From contig JAQNBH010000132.1 of NCBI GenBank assembly GCA_028752905.1, forward strand, positions 434,001-498,000: 64,000 nucleotides of DNA, in the 5' to 3' direction. A model generated the notes under the pieces. It saw only the letters and a program-made list of their open reading frames with translations, was not told the DNA's origin and ran no database searches. This stretch comes from Cladorhizidae sp. MBARI D1340-BT2 (lineage: Eukaryota > Porifera > Demospongiae > Poecilosclerida > Cladorhizidae). A program made the translations under genes and the position numbers. Below are positions 35,196 through 45,279 of this stretch, one piece after another; within the stretch, counting starts at the first letter, position 1, and the number at the start of each line of letters is the position of its first letter.

Positions 35196-35592
35196 AATAA
35201 CTAGATCAATAACTAGGATCAATAACTAAGATCAATAACTATGATCAATTACTAGATCAATTACTAGATCAATAACTAGATCAATAACTAGATCAATAAC
35301 TAGATCAATAACTAGATCAATAACTATAGATCAATAACTATAGATCAATAACTATAGATCAATAACTATAGATCAATAACTATAGATCAATAACTATAGA
35401 TCAATAACTAGATCAATAACTAGATCAATAACTAGATCAATAACTAGACAATAACTAATCAATAACTATAGATCAATAACTATAGATCAATAACTATAGA
35501 TCAATAACTATAGATCAATAACTATAGATCAATAACTATAGATCAATAACTATAGATCAATAACTACTAAATCAATAACTAAATCAATAACC
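35196..35592. repeat. 14-bp tandem array
   Basis: About 29 units of ATCAATAACTATAG, with 12-bp ATCAATAACTAG variants in two blocks. Confidence 0.95.
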
Positions 35593-35704
35593 AAGCTAGC
35601 CCGCAAAGACCAAGCTATCTTGTAAAGACTAAGCTATCTTGCTAAGACCAAGCTAGCTAGCAAAGACCTAGCTACCTTGGAAAGACCAAGCTAGATAGCA
35701 AAGA
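35593..35704. repeat. Degenerate AAGACCAAGCTA repeat
   Basis: Four or five units of AAGACCAAGCTAGCTAGCA type, leading into the reversed 19-bp array. Confidence 0.8.
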
Positions 35705-35993
35705 GCAAGCAAGCTAAGAGCGAGGGAGCAAGCTAAGAGCGAGGGAGCAATCTAAGAGGAGGGAGCAAGCTAAGAGGAGGGAGCAAGCTAAGAGCGAGGG
35801 AGCAAGCTAAGAGCGAGGGAGCAAGCTAAGAGCGAGGGAGCAAGCTAAGAGCGAGCAAGCTAAGACCACCAAGCTAAGACCACAAAGCTATAAGACCACA
35901 AAGCTGTGCTAAAGAACACCAAGCTGCGCTAAGACCAAGCCGTGCTAAAGCTACAGCTACACACCTAGAACACTGAGTAGGGTAGCAACTTAC

Positions 35994-36420
35994 TTCTGCT
36001 TAGGTTTGTTTCCTTCAGAGCTTTCCTAAAAGTCATCCGCCAGCAAAACATCTGTGATTCGAGTGGCGAGCAGCTGATGTTTCCTTCAGATATCCTCCTG
36101 CAAAACTTCTGTGATTCCAATGGCGAGCAACTGATGTTTCCTTCAGAGATCCTCCTGCATAACTTCTGTGATTCGGAATGGCGAGCGCAACCGTCTTGAA
36201 TAGCCAATGGTTATTGTCCTTTATACATCGCGAGACAAATCGCATGTTATCCACGTTATATGCACGTGTTATACCACCACGTGTTATACCACCACGTGTT
36301 ATACCACGTGTTATACCACGTCAAAAGGTGCGTGCGCATACCTCTGCTCTGAACGGTGACGCGTCAGCCTTTTTATTCGCGCGATCGGCTAGTTGTCTAA
36401 CTCATTGCTGCGATACCGCT
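35994..36420 (-). promoter_or_regulatory. Promoter-like module (copy 3, reversed)
   Basis: Donor GAA|GTAAGT at 35993, three 57-bp units, TATAAAGG at 36218-36225 on the minus strand, and upstream four CACGTG boxes in tandem (GTTATACCAC spacing, 36264-36318) instead of two. Confidence 0.4.
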
Positions 36421-36509
36421 CTATAATAGTGTAAGTTCATGATAGTGCCTTTATATTATATAGAACTTACTATAACATTTTTTTTTGAAAACTTGAAAAC
36501 AATTGTTAA

Positions 36510-38355
36510 CTCTTTGGCTGCGAAGGGATTTACCCAGTAATTTCCCTTGTACGCGGAGGCTGTTTATTGAATCACCCGTTTTTTAAATCACCTGATTTTT
36601 AATTGGTTTTGTTTTGAATTTTTGAGGCTTGTTTAGGTGAGCATACGAGTGATATTCTGACTATCTCCTAACTTTCTACCCAACACCAGGCTAGAAGAAC
36701 CTTTTGAGATGGCAAGACAAGTGAAGCCAGACTCCAAGTAAGTATTATTATGTGGATAAGCTAACCAGTTTGTTACATAAGATGGCTAGCAAATTAGATG
36801 GCGCTTGAAGTGTACAGGCAGTTTTAGCTGATATTTATAGCTAGCAAATTAGCTAGCGCTTGAAGTTGGCAGTTTTAGATAGCCAAGTAGCTAGCGCTTG
36901 AAGTGTATAGGCAGTTTGAGCTGATCTTTATAGCTGGCAAATTAGCTAGCGCTTGAAGTTGGCAGTTTTAGACATTATAGCTAGCGAATTAGCTAGCGCT
37001 TGAAGAAGGCAGTTGTAGCTGATATATAGCCAGCAATAGCTAGCATTGGAGGTAGCTAGTAGACTACCAAGCAAACTAAGTTGTTCTATAGCTAGTGCTA
37101 GTATGCAGCTCAGCTAGCTTTGCATGATCTACCAACTGTGCTATCATCATGGATAGTACTCAGAATGGTCACAGCTCTCTTGTCCATCCATTTCAAGGCA
37201 TGGACACCATTTGTACTTAGAGATTCCTTTTCATTTTGTCTTTGGCCTGGATACATGCAGGTCCCCCCCCCCCCCCCGGTTCACCCGAACAGTACCAAAT
37301 GCACCAAAGCCACTACTTTTTAGAGATAGTACAAGTATATATATCATATTATTGTGTGTATACTAAAGTCTCCTACCTGCTTCCAACTATAGGTATATCC
37401 TCTAGAGCTGTCTGCCAGGACATAAGCCCACTTTTTGGGCTTCATGGACAAGTACTGGATGAACCAGACCCTCCCCTTGAATCCAATTGATTCATCGATA
37501 GCAATTTCTCTTCCAAGCTGGTATGATTGTCCACGCTAATGGCTATAATGAGGACAGTGAACCTCTTTATCTCGCTAAATGAGCCAAGCTTTCCAATCTC
37601 TCATTCTAGATTGAGGAGGTAAGTCTTGATTTGAAGCTATAAATTGGTCTGCTTACAAATTTGTTTCCTCCACAATTCTCCTTAGGATAGTGTTATCGAG
37701 AAAAAGCTGAGCAAAGTCAATGGGCGCTTTTCCTTCCATATCAACTGTGCAACCAGATGTCTGCCTGAATGAGATTACCACTGGAGCTGCTGGTACTGGA
37801 GCTGCTGGCACTGGAGCTGGTGGCACTGGAGCTGCTTGAACTGGAGTTGCTTGAACTTTCACTGGAGCTACTCCTACGACCTTCTTCATCGTTACACTAT
37901 CCACAACATCTTCACCATCCTCCACACCCTCTTTACCATCCTCCACACCTTCACAATAATTCTCATCAATATATCCACCAAAATCATCATCACTGTCATC
38001 TCTTTTTAACATACACAGCACTTCGGCTCTATTATAATAATTATCTATCCATCACTTGTATTCAGCACAATACTCTATCAAGCATCTAGAGTGAAGGTAC
38101 ATAACCACCTTACATAACCACGCTTTGTCCAAAGATAGTTGATAATTCCAGGTCAGTACAAGTGAATTAAACACTGTGAGCAGCTGCACCAATAAGCAGA
38201 CAATAGGCAGATGCTTCAGTGAGTGGCTGTATTGATAAGCAGCACCTTACTGCGAGTCAATAAAGCATTAGTCCTTTACAGACATATATATATGTCCACC
38301 ACGTATGAGTGCAATTTTTGTTGGACATATATATATGTCCACCGCAGTCAAAGAG
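36510..38355 (-). mobile_element. piggyBac family D element (copy 2)
   Basis: TTAA at 36506-36509 and 38356-38359. The ends are CTCTTTGGCTGCG and CGCAGTCAAAGAG. Near its 5' end is a perfect 20-bp palindrome at 38322-38341 (TGGACATATATATATGTCCA). It is shorter than copy 1 because of fewer internal repeats. Confidence 0.85.
37400..38021 (-). pseudogene. piggyBac family D transposase (copy 2)
   Basis: Same acidic start (LCMLKRDDSDDDFGGYIDEN), a shorter PVPAAP linker, and KAPIDFAQLFLDN...IVEETNL ending at the same stop. The DDE remnant has a 3-codon loss (KPKKWAYVLADS). Confidence 0.8.
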
Positions 38356-38375
38356 TTAACTATATGTTAACTATA

Positions 38376-39779
38376 ATGGCAAAAAGACAATGTTTCTCTT
38401 TGGAGGAGGTCCTCAAGGCATTGGGAGATGGGGACTTGGATGAGCCATTTACTGATGGAAGTGATGAGGAATTTGAAGGCCTGCAGGAAGGTAAGGAAAT
38501 TTTAGTGAACAAATGTATATAATTATATATATATAATATATTTAGACATGGAAGAGGAAGATGCTCATTCCTTCACGATTCCTGCCGCATTACACACGAC
38601 ACCTTTACCCAACCCATCGACCCAAGTACATTTTAATGCCGCTTTTACCACACCCATCTCAGTAAAAGATTCCGTGGTTGCTTCCACATCAGACTCTGCA
38701 AACACTACTGCTATCTGCCACCTTTTATATCGACAACATGCACTTCCATATCTACTTCAGTATCGACCACACCCCAGCCTCAAACCACATCATTATTGGC
38801 CACAATGACATCCACTCCTGCCTCGACTTACATTAGAATCAACCACACCCATGCCTCAACCAACATCAGTATCAACCACACCTACTTACCCACCCCAGCC
38901 CCAACTCAACATTATAGAGACTCAACAACAGATCCAACCATCACCCTCTTTCATTCCTTCCACTGCCACCTACTCAGCCTTGCCATCCACTGTCTCTTCT
39001 ACACAGACATTGCCTCCAGTTTGGTCACCAAACCTAGTGACCCCTACAATTCATCCATTCACATATTCCGTAGGACCTACAGTTCCTATACCGGAATCAC
39101 CACTGGAGGTATTTGAATTTTTTTAACACCTAACATAGTGGAAGAGATAGGGGATCAAACAAATAAGAATGCTGAAGAAGTCATGGGTGCTGAAGCCTAA
39201 GTTTCTTGGAAAGAAATTACAGAGGATGATATACGAGCATTCATAGGCTTCAGCATCCTTATGGGAATTAATCACCAGCCATCCACAGACGACTATTGGA
39301 AGAGGGACCCCATCCACAATTATAAACCAATATCCCAAAGAATATCCAGGGATAGGTACACGACTATTACAAGATTTTTACATTTTGTAGACAATTGTAC
39401 ACTTTCCCCAAGGGGCAGTGAAAATTCCAACCTCTTGTCAGCCATTTTAAACCAAAAATTTCATAAATATACAGGCCAAACTGTGAGATTGCAATCGATG
39501 AGGCTATGATCAACTTTCAAGGTCATTCATCACTGAAGCCATTGAAACCCATCAAAAGAGGAATCAAGGTGTGGGTTCGGGTTGATAGCCGAAACGGTTT
39601 TTTCCACACAGAGATTTACACGGGGAAAAGAAAGGTGCAGTTGAACACCACTTGGGGGCAAGAGTGGTCAAGGACATAACTGAGGACCTACAGGGCAAGT
39701 GGCACGTGCACGTTTACTTTGACAGCATTTTTACCTCGCATAGTCTGTTGGTTGATTTGGAGAGGAGAGGGATCTATCA
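38376..39779 (+). pseudogene. piggyBac family A transposase, N-terminus to DDE (copy 3)
   Basis: Exon 1 is 38376-38490 (MAKRQCFSLEEVLKALGDGD), donor GTAAGG; exon 2 starts 38546 with DMEEEDAHSF. Deletions relative to copy 2 remove part of the Ser/Thr linker near 38725, the region between SPRGSEN and LLSAIL, and the KQYMP core (HSSLK-PLKPIKRG). FNFF*HLT marks a frameshift near 39120. It ends at FTSHSLLVDLERRG, where it is fused to the helix-turn-helix-like module. Confidence 0.85.
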
Positions 39780-39872
39780 GTCTCCATGCTCTGCAAACGA
39801 TGTAAAGGGGGGAGTGGTTTTAGGAAAAAGAGGCGGTACATTTCAATGCCTAATGAAAAAGGTCATTGAATA
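39766..39872 (+). pseudogene. Chimeric junction: family A joined to helix-turn-helix-like exon
   Basis: The frame runs DLERRG then IYQSPCSANDVKGGVVLGKR and GGTFQCLMKKVIE to a TAG. The second part is the 3' half of the exon at 44505-44686, entered in another frame and lacking the SxxxEK part. The same junction is mirrored at 62472-62578. Confidence 0.75.
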
Positions 39873-40150
39873 GCCCAGGGCTTCCTCTAGCCACTGGTAC
39901 CAATTTCAAATCATTAGCACTTAGCAATCTCGAGTTATTTAGGCTGAGGTTTTTGACATTCGTGTTGTTGAGGTCCCTCCACTTTAGGGTCTAACTTGCC
40001 CATAGTTATACCTATGAAACATATTTTAGTATCAAATGAGAGCACACAGAGAGACCTCTCTTTTTAGCTATATATGATGTCCATACCATGAAGTTTGCAC
40101 AATCTACGGAGCTCTAAAGTTGTAACCATAAGTAAAATTAAAAAAATTCA
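39873..40150. repeat. Module R copy, reversed
   Basis: Matches 5397-5689 in reverse, from TAGCCCAGGGCTTCCTCTAG to GTTGTAACCATAAGTAAAAT. Confidence 0.65.
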
Positions 40151-40179
40151 ACTAGTCCCCCGCATAGGTGTTCCTGTGG

Positions 40180-40400
40180 CCTCGAGATGCACGTACAAAA
40201 CTCAGTATTATACCTCGAGTTCAACTTAGCTAAGCTAGCAGCTATGCGTTCCAAATATAAAAATTATTTATAGCATACCCTTCTTTCTCCATTTCTAGCG
40301 CGTGGAATCATCTTCTGTCCAGCAGCTTCCAAGGCTCAGGCGAGTGTAGCAGGATACGCCATCGAAAGTTTCTGAAGAATAAAAGAACTCCGATCTAAAC
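40180..40400 (-). other. Two-exon-like module, exon part, reversed
   Basis: Reverse copy of the exon block at 2660-2821, with a donor-like GAAG|GGTATGC variant and no acceptor block. A frame on the minus strand ends GSCWTEDDSTR. Confidence 0.4.
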
Positions 40401-40605
40401 ATCTCAACACCACACCAATAGTGGACATGGCAGAGATAGAAGACCTGACCAGGCAACATCTCAACACCACACCAATAGTGGACATGGCAGAGATAGATGA
40501 CCTGACCAGGCAACATCTCAACACCACACCAATAGTGGACATGGCAGACATACAAGACCTGACCAGACAACATCTCAACACCACACCAATAGTTCACTAC
40601 AACGC
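40398..40605. repeat. 57-bp tandem array
   Basis: Between three and four units containing ACATCTCAACACCACACCAA and TGGACATGGCAGAGATAGA. Because 57 is a multiple of three, a 19-residue repeat (MAEIEDLTRQHLNTTPIVD) stays open on the plus strand. It is a single unit in copy A1. Coding is unproven. Confidence 0.9.
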
Positions 40606-40816
40606 ACACAGCTCAAAATAATATAATAATAATAGCAACCCTTTACCAGATATCCAGGTTACCTTAGATATATATACGATGAGAGAAGAGGGCAGAGAGG
40701 AGGGAGGAGGAGATGGAGGAGGAGAGGAAGAATATATCCCCTCCTTACTACAGTATACACAGAATTTAGTGATGAGTTGAGTTGAACTCGAGCTTATAGC
40801 AGTGCAGACCCTTTAC

Positions 40817-40911
40817 CTTGCAGGGTATCTCTCTCCATGGCATCGAGGTCAGCCATGTGCTTCCTCAACCTCCCCCTCTCACCATATACACTCCCCACCA
40901 TCTCACACAAC
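40817..40911 (-). pseudogene. Kinesin-8-like coiled-coil exon K4 (copy B)
   Basis: LCEMVGSVYGERGRLRKHMA... between a TGTAG acceptor and a GTAAAG donor on the minus strand, identical in protein to A1. Confidence 0.6.
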
Positions 40912-41335
40912 CTACACACACACACACAGGGCAGGAAGAGCATGGCAACAAGAGAGGCAGTGAGCTCACCACATTGGCAGAGAGAAAACCTCCCTTTGAA
41001 TAATATTCCATGTATACATTTTAGTAATCCAATCACCATTCTAGTAAACTCTGAATATCACACATAAATCTAGTAAACTAGCTGAAGACACCTTTTGTAG
41101 CTAAAACTGGATGTGTGTATATGTTTACCTGTTTGTCTCATTGAGATCATTCAGAGTCATGGGAGAAGCACTAGCTCTTCAGTTCACTTATCTATTACAA
41201 TGGGAGTGGTGTGTGTGTGGGTGTGGGTGTGTATGGGTGGGGGGGGGTGGGGGGAGGAGATAGAGTGAGGAGCTTCTATAGTAGTCATAGGCTGGTGGTG
41301 TGTGTGTGTGGTGTGCTGCATATAGAGATGCTCAA

Positions 41336-41410
41336 CTCATTGCGGAGATCTTCAATGATGACCTTGTAGTTAGACAAGTGATAATCCACCTTCAGCACGT
41401 TACGCACCAG
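41336..41410 (-). pseudogene. Kinesin-8-like neck exon K3 (copy B)
   Basis: LVRNVLKVDYHLSNYKVIIE-DLRNE after TTGCTTGCAG. Its donor is TTGAGC instead of GTGAGC. Confidence 0.75.
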
Positions 41411-41414
41411 CTGC

Positions 41415-42630
41415 AAGCAATCAACCACAACAATGACAACAACAACAATGACAACACCACAACAACAATGACAACAGTGACAACACCACAGCAACAATGA
41501 CAACAACAATGACAACAACAACAAAACAATGACGACACAATGACAACACCACAGCAACAATGACAACAACATTGACAACAACAAAACAATGACGACACAA
41601 TGACAACACCACAACAACCATGACAACAACAACAAAACAATGACGACACAATGACAACACCACAGCAACAATGACAACAACAATGACAACAACAAAACAA
41701 TGACGACACAATGACAACACCACAGCAACAATGACAACAACAATGACAACAACAACAAAACACTGACGACACAATGACAACACCACAACAACCATGACAA
41801 CAACAACAAAACAATGACGACACAATGACAACAACAACAAAACAATGACGACACAATGACAACACCACAGCAACAATGACAACAACAATGACAACAACAA
41901 AACAATGACGACACAATGACAACACCACAGCAACAATGACAACAACAATGACAACAACAAAACACAGACGACAATGACAACACCACAACAACCATGACAA
42001 CAACAACAAAACAATGACGACACAATGACAACAACACAGCAACAATGACAACAACAATGACAACAACAAAACACAGACGACACAATGACAACACCACAAC
42101 AACCATGACAACAACAACAAAACAATGACGACACAATGAAAACACCACAGCAACAATGACAACAACATTGACAACAACAATGACAACAACAACAAAACAC
42201 TGACGACACAATCACAACACCACAACAACAACAAAACAATGATGACACAATGACAACACCACAACAATGAAAACAACAACAAAACAATGACGACACAATG
42301 ACAACACCACAGCAACAATGACAACAACAATGACAACAACAACAAAACACTGACGACACAATGACAACACCACAACAACAATGACAACAACAACACAATG
42401 ACGACACAATTACAACACCACAATAATGACAACAACAATAACACAACGACAACACCACAACAACGACAACACAACAACAATGGCAACACAACAACAATGA
42501 CAACACAACAACAACGACACCACCACAACAACAATGACAACACAACAACAATGACAACACAACAACAACGACAACACCACAACAACAATGGCAACACAAC
42601 AACAATGACAACACCACAACAATGTCCACA
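41415..42630. repeat. TTG/TCATTG minisatellite, reversed (copy B)
   Basis: CAACAATGACAACA-type words on the plus strand, 1.2 kb, directly before K3 in gene sense. Confidence 0.95.
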
Positions 42631-42657
42631 GAACTAGCCGCTTGGCTTGGCAGCCCA

Positions 42658-42931
42658 GATTGTGTGTGTGTGTGTGTGTGTCCTCTCACCCACAAGAGAG
42701 AGTGTGTGTGTGTGTGTGTGTGTGTGTCCTCTCACCCACCAGAGAGAGTGTGTGTGTGTGTGTATGTGTGTCCTCTCACCCACCAGAGAGAGTGTGTGTG
42801 TGTGTGTGTGTGTGTCCTCCCACCCACCAGAGAGAGAGTGTGTGTGTGTGTGTGTGTGTCCTCTCACCCACCAGAGAGAGAGCGTGTGTGTGTGTGTGTC
42901 CTCTCACCCACCAGAGAGAGTGTGTGTGTAC
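42658..42931. repeat. CA/CT minisatellite, reversed (copy B)
   Basis: Six units of TCCTCTCACCCACCAGAGAG with TG runs, about half the length of the A2 array. Confidence 0.95.
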
Positions 42932-43126
42932 CTTGCCAGAAGCCAGGGCGTTGATACAGTTCCGGAGTGCCAATAACGAGTGATTTATGTTGGCTCCTTC
43001 TCTGAGGTGCGTGCCTCTATTAGATGTCACAGTAGCACGCTCCGAGCCAGCCAGGTCTATCATAGACATATTGTGCATCACCTCTGCATTCAGACCGGCT
43101 GTACGAGTCCTCTGCTCCACTAACAC
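42932..43126 (-). pseudogene. Kinesin-8-like motor exon K2 (copy B)
   Basis: Open 65-codon exon with switch [10 protein letters not shown]. It differs from A2 by VMHN for VMHK, LREGAN for LGEGAN and LALRN for LALGN. The last two hit normally conserved glycines of the motor, consistent with loss of function. Confidence 0.85.
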
Positions 43127-43136
43127 CTAGGCAACC

Positions 43137-43488
43137 ACATGACACACCATCACATGTCACATGCAATCACATGTCATACACCATTACATATCACACACCA
43201 TCACATGTCACACGCCATCCCATGTCACACCATCACATGTCACACACCATCACATGTCACACACCATCACATGTCACACACCATCACATGTCACACACCA
43301 TCACATGTCACACACCATCACATGTCACACGCCATCACATGTCACACGCCATCACATGTCACACACTATCATGTGTCACACACCATAACGTATCACACAC
43401 CATCACGTGTCACACACCATCACATGACACACACCATCACATGTCACACACCATCACATGTCACACACCATCACATGTCACACCAGAT
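43137..43488. repeat. 17-bp minisatellite, reversed (copy B)
   Basis: About 20 units of ACACACCATCACATGTC, one quarter of the A2 array. Confidence 0.95.
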
Positions 43489-43519
43489 CATGTCAGACAG
43501 GTGGTTGTGGGTGGCATGG

Positions 43520-43662
43520 TGTCAAGAGTGAGCTCTGATGTGTGAAGGTGCTAATGACTGACTAGACATGTCTTCTCCCTGTGCGCTGTATCCTATTCCC
43601 ATTCCCCCTCGCCAGCATGGCAAGGATCTCCTCCACATCATTGGGGGTGTGGTAGCTCAGAC
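43520..43662 (-). pseudogene. Kinesin-8-like motor exon K1 (copy B)
   Basis: Same NDVEEILAMLARGNGNRIQ reading, same frameshift, with RTGRRHV and SSQSLA at the switch I position. Confidence 0.65.
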
Positions 43663-44057
43663 CTGAGCTCATGTGCATGTATATATAGTGTGTGAAAGGA
43701 GGATGCTGCTGGTGTTCTCCTCACTCATGTGCATGTATATATAGTGTGTGTTAAAGAAATAAAGGATAACAGGACTCTATCCAACTAGACCACGGCCAGT
43801 TAGATGGCGCCAATCATTGCACTGATTTCCAAAGCAGTACAATATTGGTGAACATGATAAACATGAAGGGTCGTTTAACATGGGGGTGTGGTCTACGTGG
43901 GCACGATCTTCTTTCCTTTCTTTCTTTAACAGGCCAATCCAATATTTTAAAATAAAAACGTTTTGGTTTCTTGTTTCAGTCATTTTATTTCTTTGTTTTA
44001 TTTCTGTATGTTCTAGTTGAGCAGAGGAGGACTACGCCTAGTCAGAGCTTCAGGGGT
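43663..44057. other. Intron-like region upstream of K1, reversed (copy B)
   Basis: Reverse counterpart of 10841-11241 with the duplicated CACACTATATATACATGCAC words. No coding signal. Confidence 0.5.
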
Positions 44058-44504
44058 CTCCAGGGCTTTTAATTCTAACTTGATTATTGCTGTTGAACAT
44101 TACACTTATCAGCACATGCCATGTCTCGTTGCTATTGCTGATTGTACACAATGTAGGATCAGCTACAGCCTCCTTCCTACGTTTATGATTATATTTGAAG
44201 CCACATGCTCTATGCCTAGCTCTATGTATTTGATTGGTCAGAATGAACAGACAAAGCTGGGCATATAACAATTAGATTGTTCACTTCTGATGTTTGTGTT
44301 GCTGGTGTTTGGAGAATAATAAGACTTCACTAACTCTGGTGGCAGCATATATCTCTGGGATTCTCAGGCAAGATAGCTGGGTGGGCATTGTGAGGTTGAG
44401 TTAGGTCTAAGATAGTGTGTGGTACTAGAAGAGTCTAACAATATATATATATTTGTCTTGTTAATAAATGCCTTTTTTTCTTTTCTTACACGTGTAACTG
44501 ACAG
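44058..44504. repeat. Module S, reversed
   Basis: Reverse counterpart of 10421-10840. It ends in the acceptor GTAACTGACAG that leads into the next exon. Confidence 0.65.
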
Positions 44505-44686
44505 AGGCTTCTGTTAGTAAGGCTATTGGAGAAGTGGAAGCAGAAGCATCTGTCAAGGCTACAGCTAAGAAATACCATCTATCAGTCTCCATGCTCTGCA
44601 AACGATGTCTAGTTGAAAAGGGGGGAGTGGTTTTGGGCAAAAGAGGCGGTACATTTCAATGCCTAATGAAAAAGGTCATTGAATAG
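44505..44686 (+). pseudogene. Helix-turn-helix-like exon of unknown gene (copy 2)
   Basis: Acceptor TAACTGACAG, then 60 uninterrupted codons to TAG, with KATAKKYHLSVSMLCKRCLV as the putative helix-turn-helix. This is the most intact version and the reference for the other copies. No upstream exon of the same gene is recognised within the window. Confidence 0.4.
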
Positions 44687-44990
44687 CCCAGGGCTTCCTC
44701 TAGCCACTGGTACCAATTTCAATCTTTAGCACTTAGCAATCTGGAGTTATTTAGGCTGAGGTTTTTGACATTCGTGTTTTTGAGGTCACTCCACTTTAGG
44801 GTCTAGTAACTTGCCCATAGTTATACCTATGAAACATATTTTAGTAGCAAAAGAGAGCACACAGAGAGACCTATCTTTTGAGCTATATATGAAACCCATA
44901 CCATGAAGTTTGCAGAATCTACGGAGCTCTAAAGTTGTAACCATAAGTAAAAAAAAAAAATGCAACTGTTTCCCCACAGAGGTGTCTCTA
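44687..44990. repeat. Module R, reversed
   Basis: Follows the exon directly, from CCCAGGGCTTCC to AAAATGCAACTGTTTCCCCA. Confidence 0.65.
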
Positions 44991-45279
44991 TTGACTAGTT
45001 CAGTACAAGTGTCTCGGGTTCTTAACCGATTAAGCGCCATAAGCGCCATATGGCGCAAAGGGAAATCGGACTCGCGAAAAAAATTATATAAAAATATATA
45101 TTTGAACTAAGTGCCAAATTCTTGTTGCTGCACATGCCCAAAAGAATGCTGAATCATTCTAAAAACGTCATTTACACGTGCTGCTATATGTGCCGGCCGC
45201 GCCCCGCTTTTTGCTCATAACTTCGGTTTTCAAGATGGCGAGGATGCTTTGTTTTGTACGAAGTAACTTTTCTTCTTTT

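Larger units (their letters stand above)
35705..39640 (-). repeat. Inverted segmental copy of 15427-19990
   Basis: The order 19-bp array, promoter-like module, family D element, family A exon 1 and exon 2 is repeated here in reverse. The TTAA insertion point of family D is the same. Arrays differ in length (19-bp: about 8 versus 25 units), and internal deletions shorten family D by about 270 bp. Confidence 0.9.

Noticed and set aside
40295..40609. Minus-strand frame HYWCGVEMLPGQVFYLCHV repeat
   Set aside because: A 57-bp repeat keeps several frames open on both strands. Single-unit copy A1 shows no conserved start or splice context, so coding is not supported in either direction.
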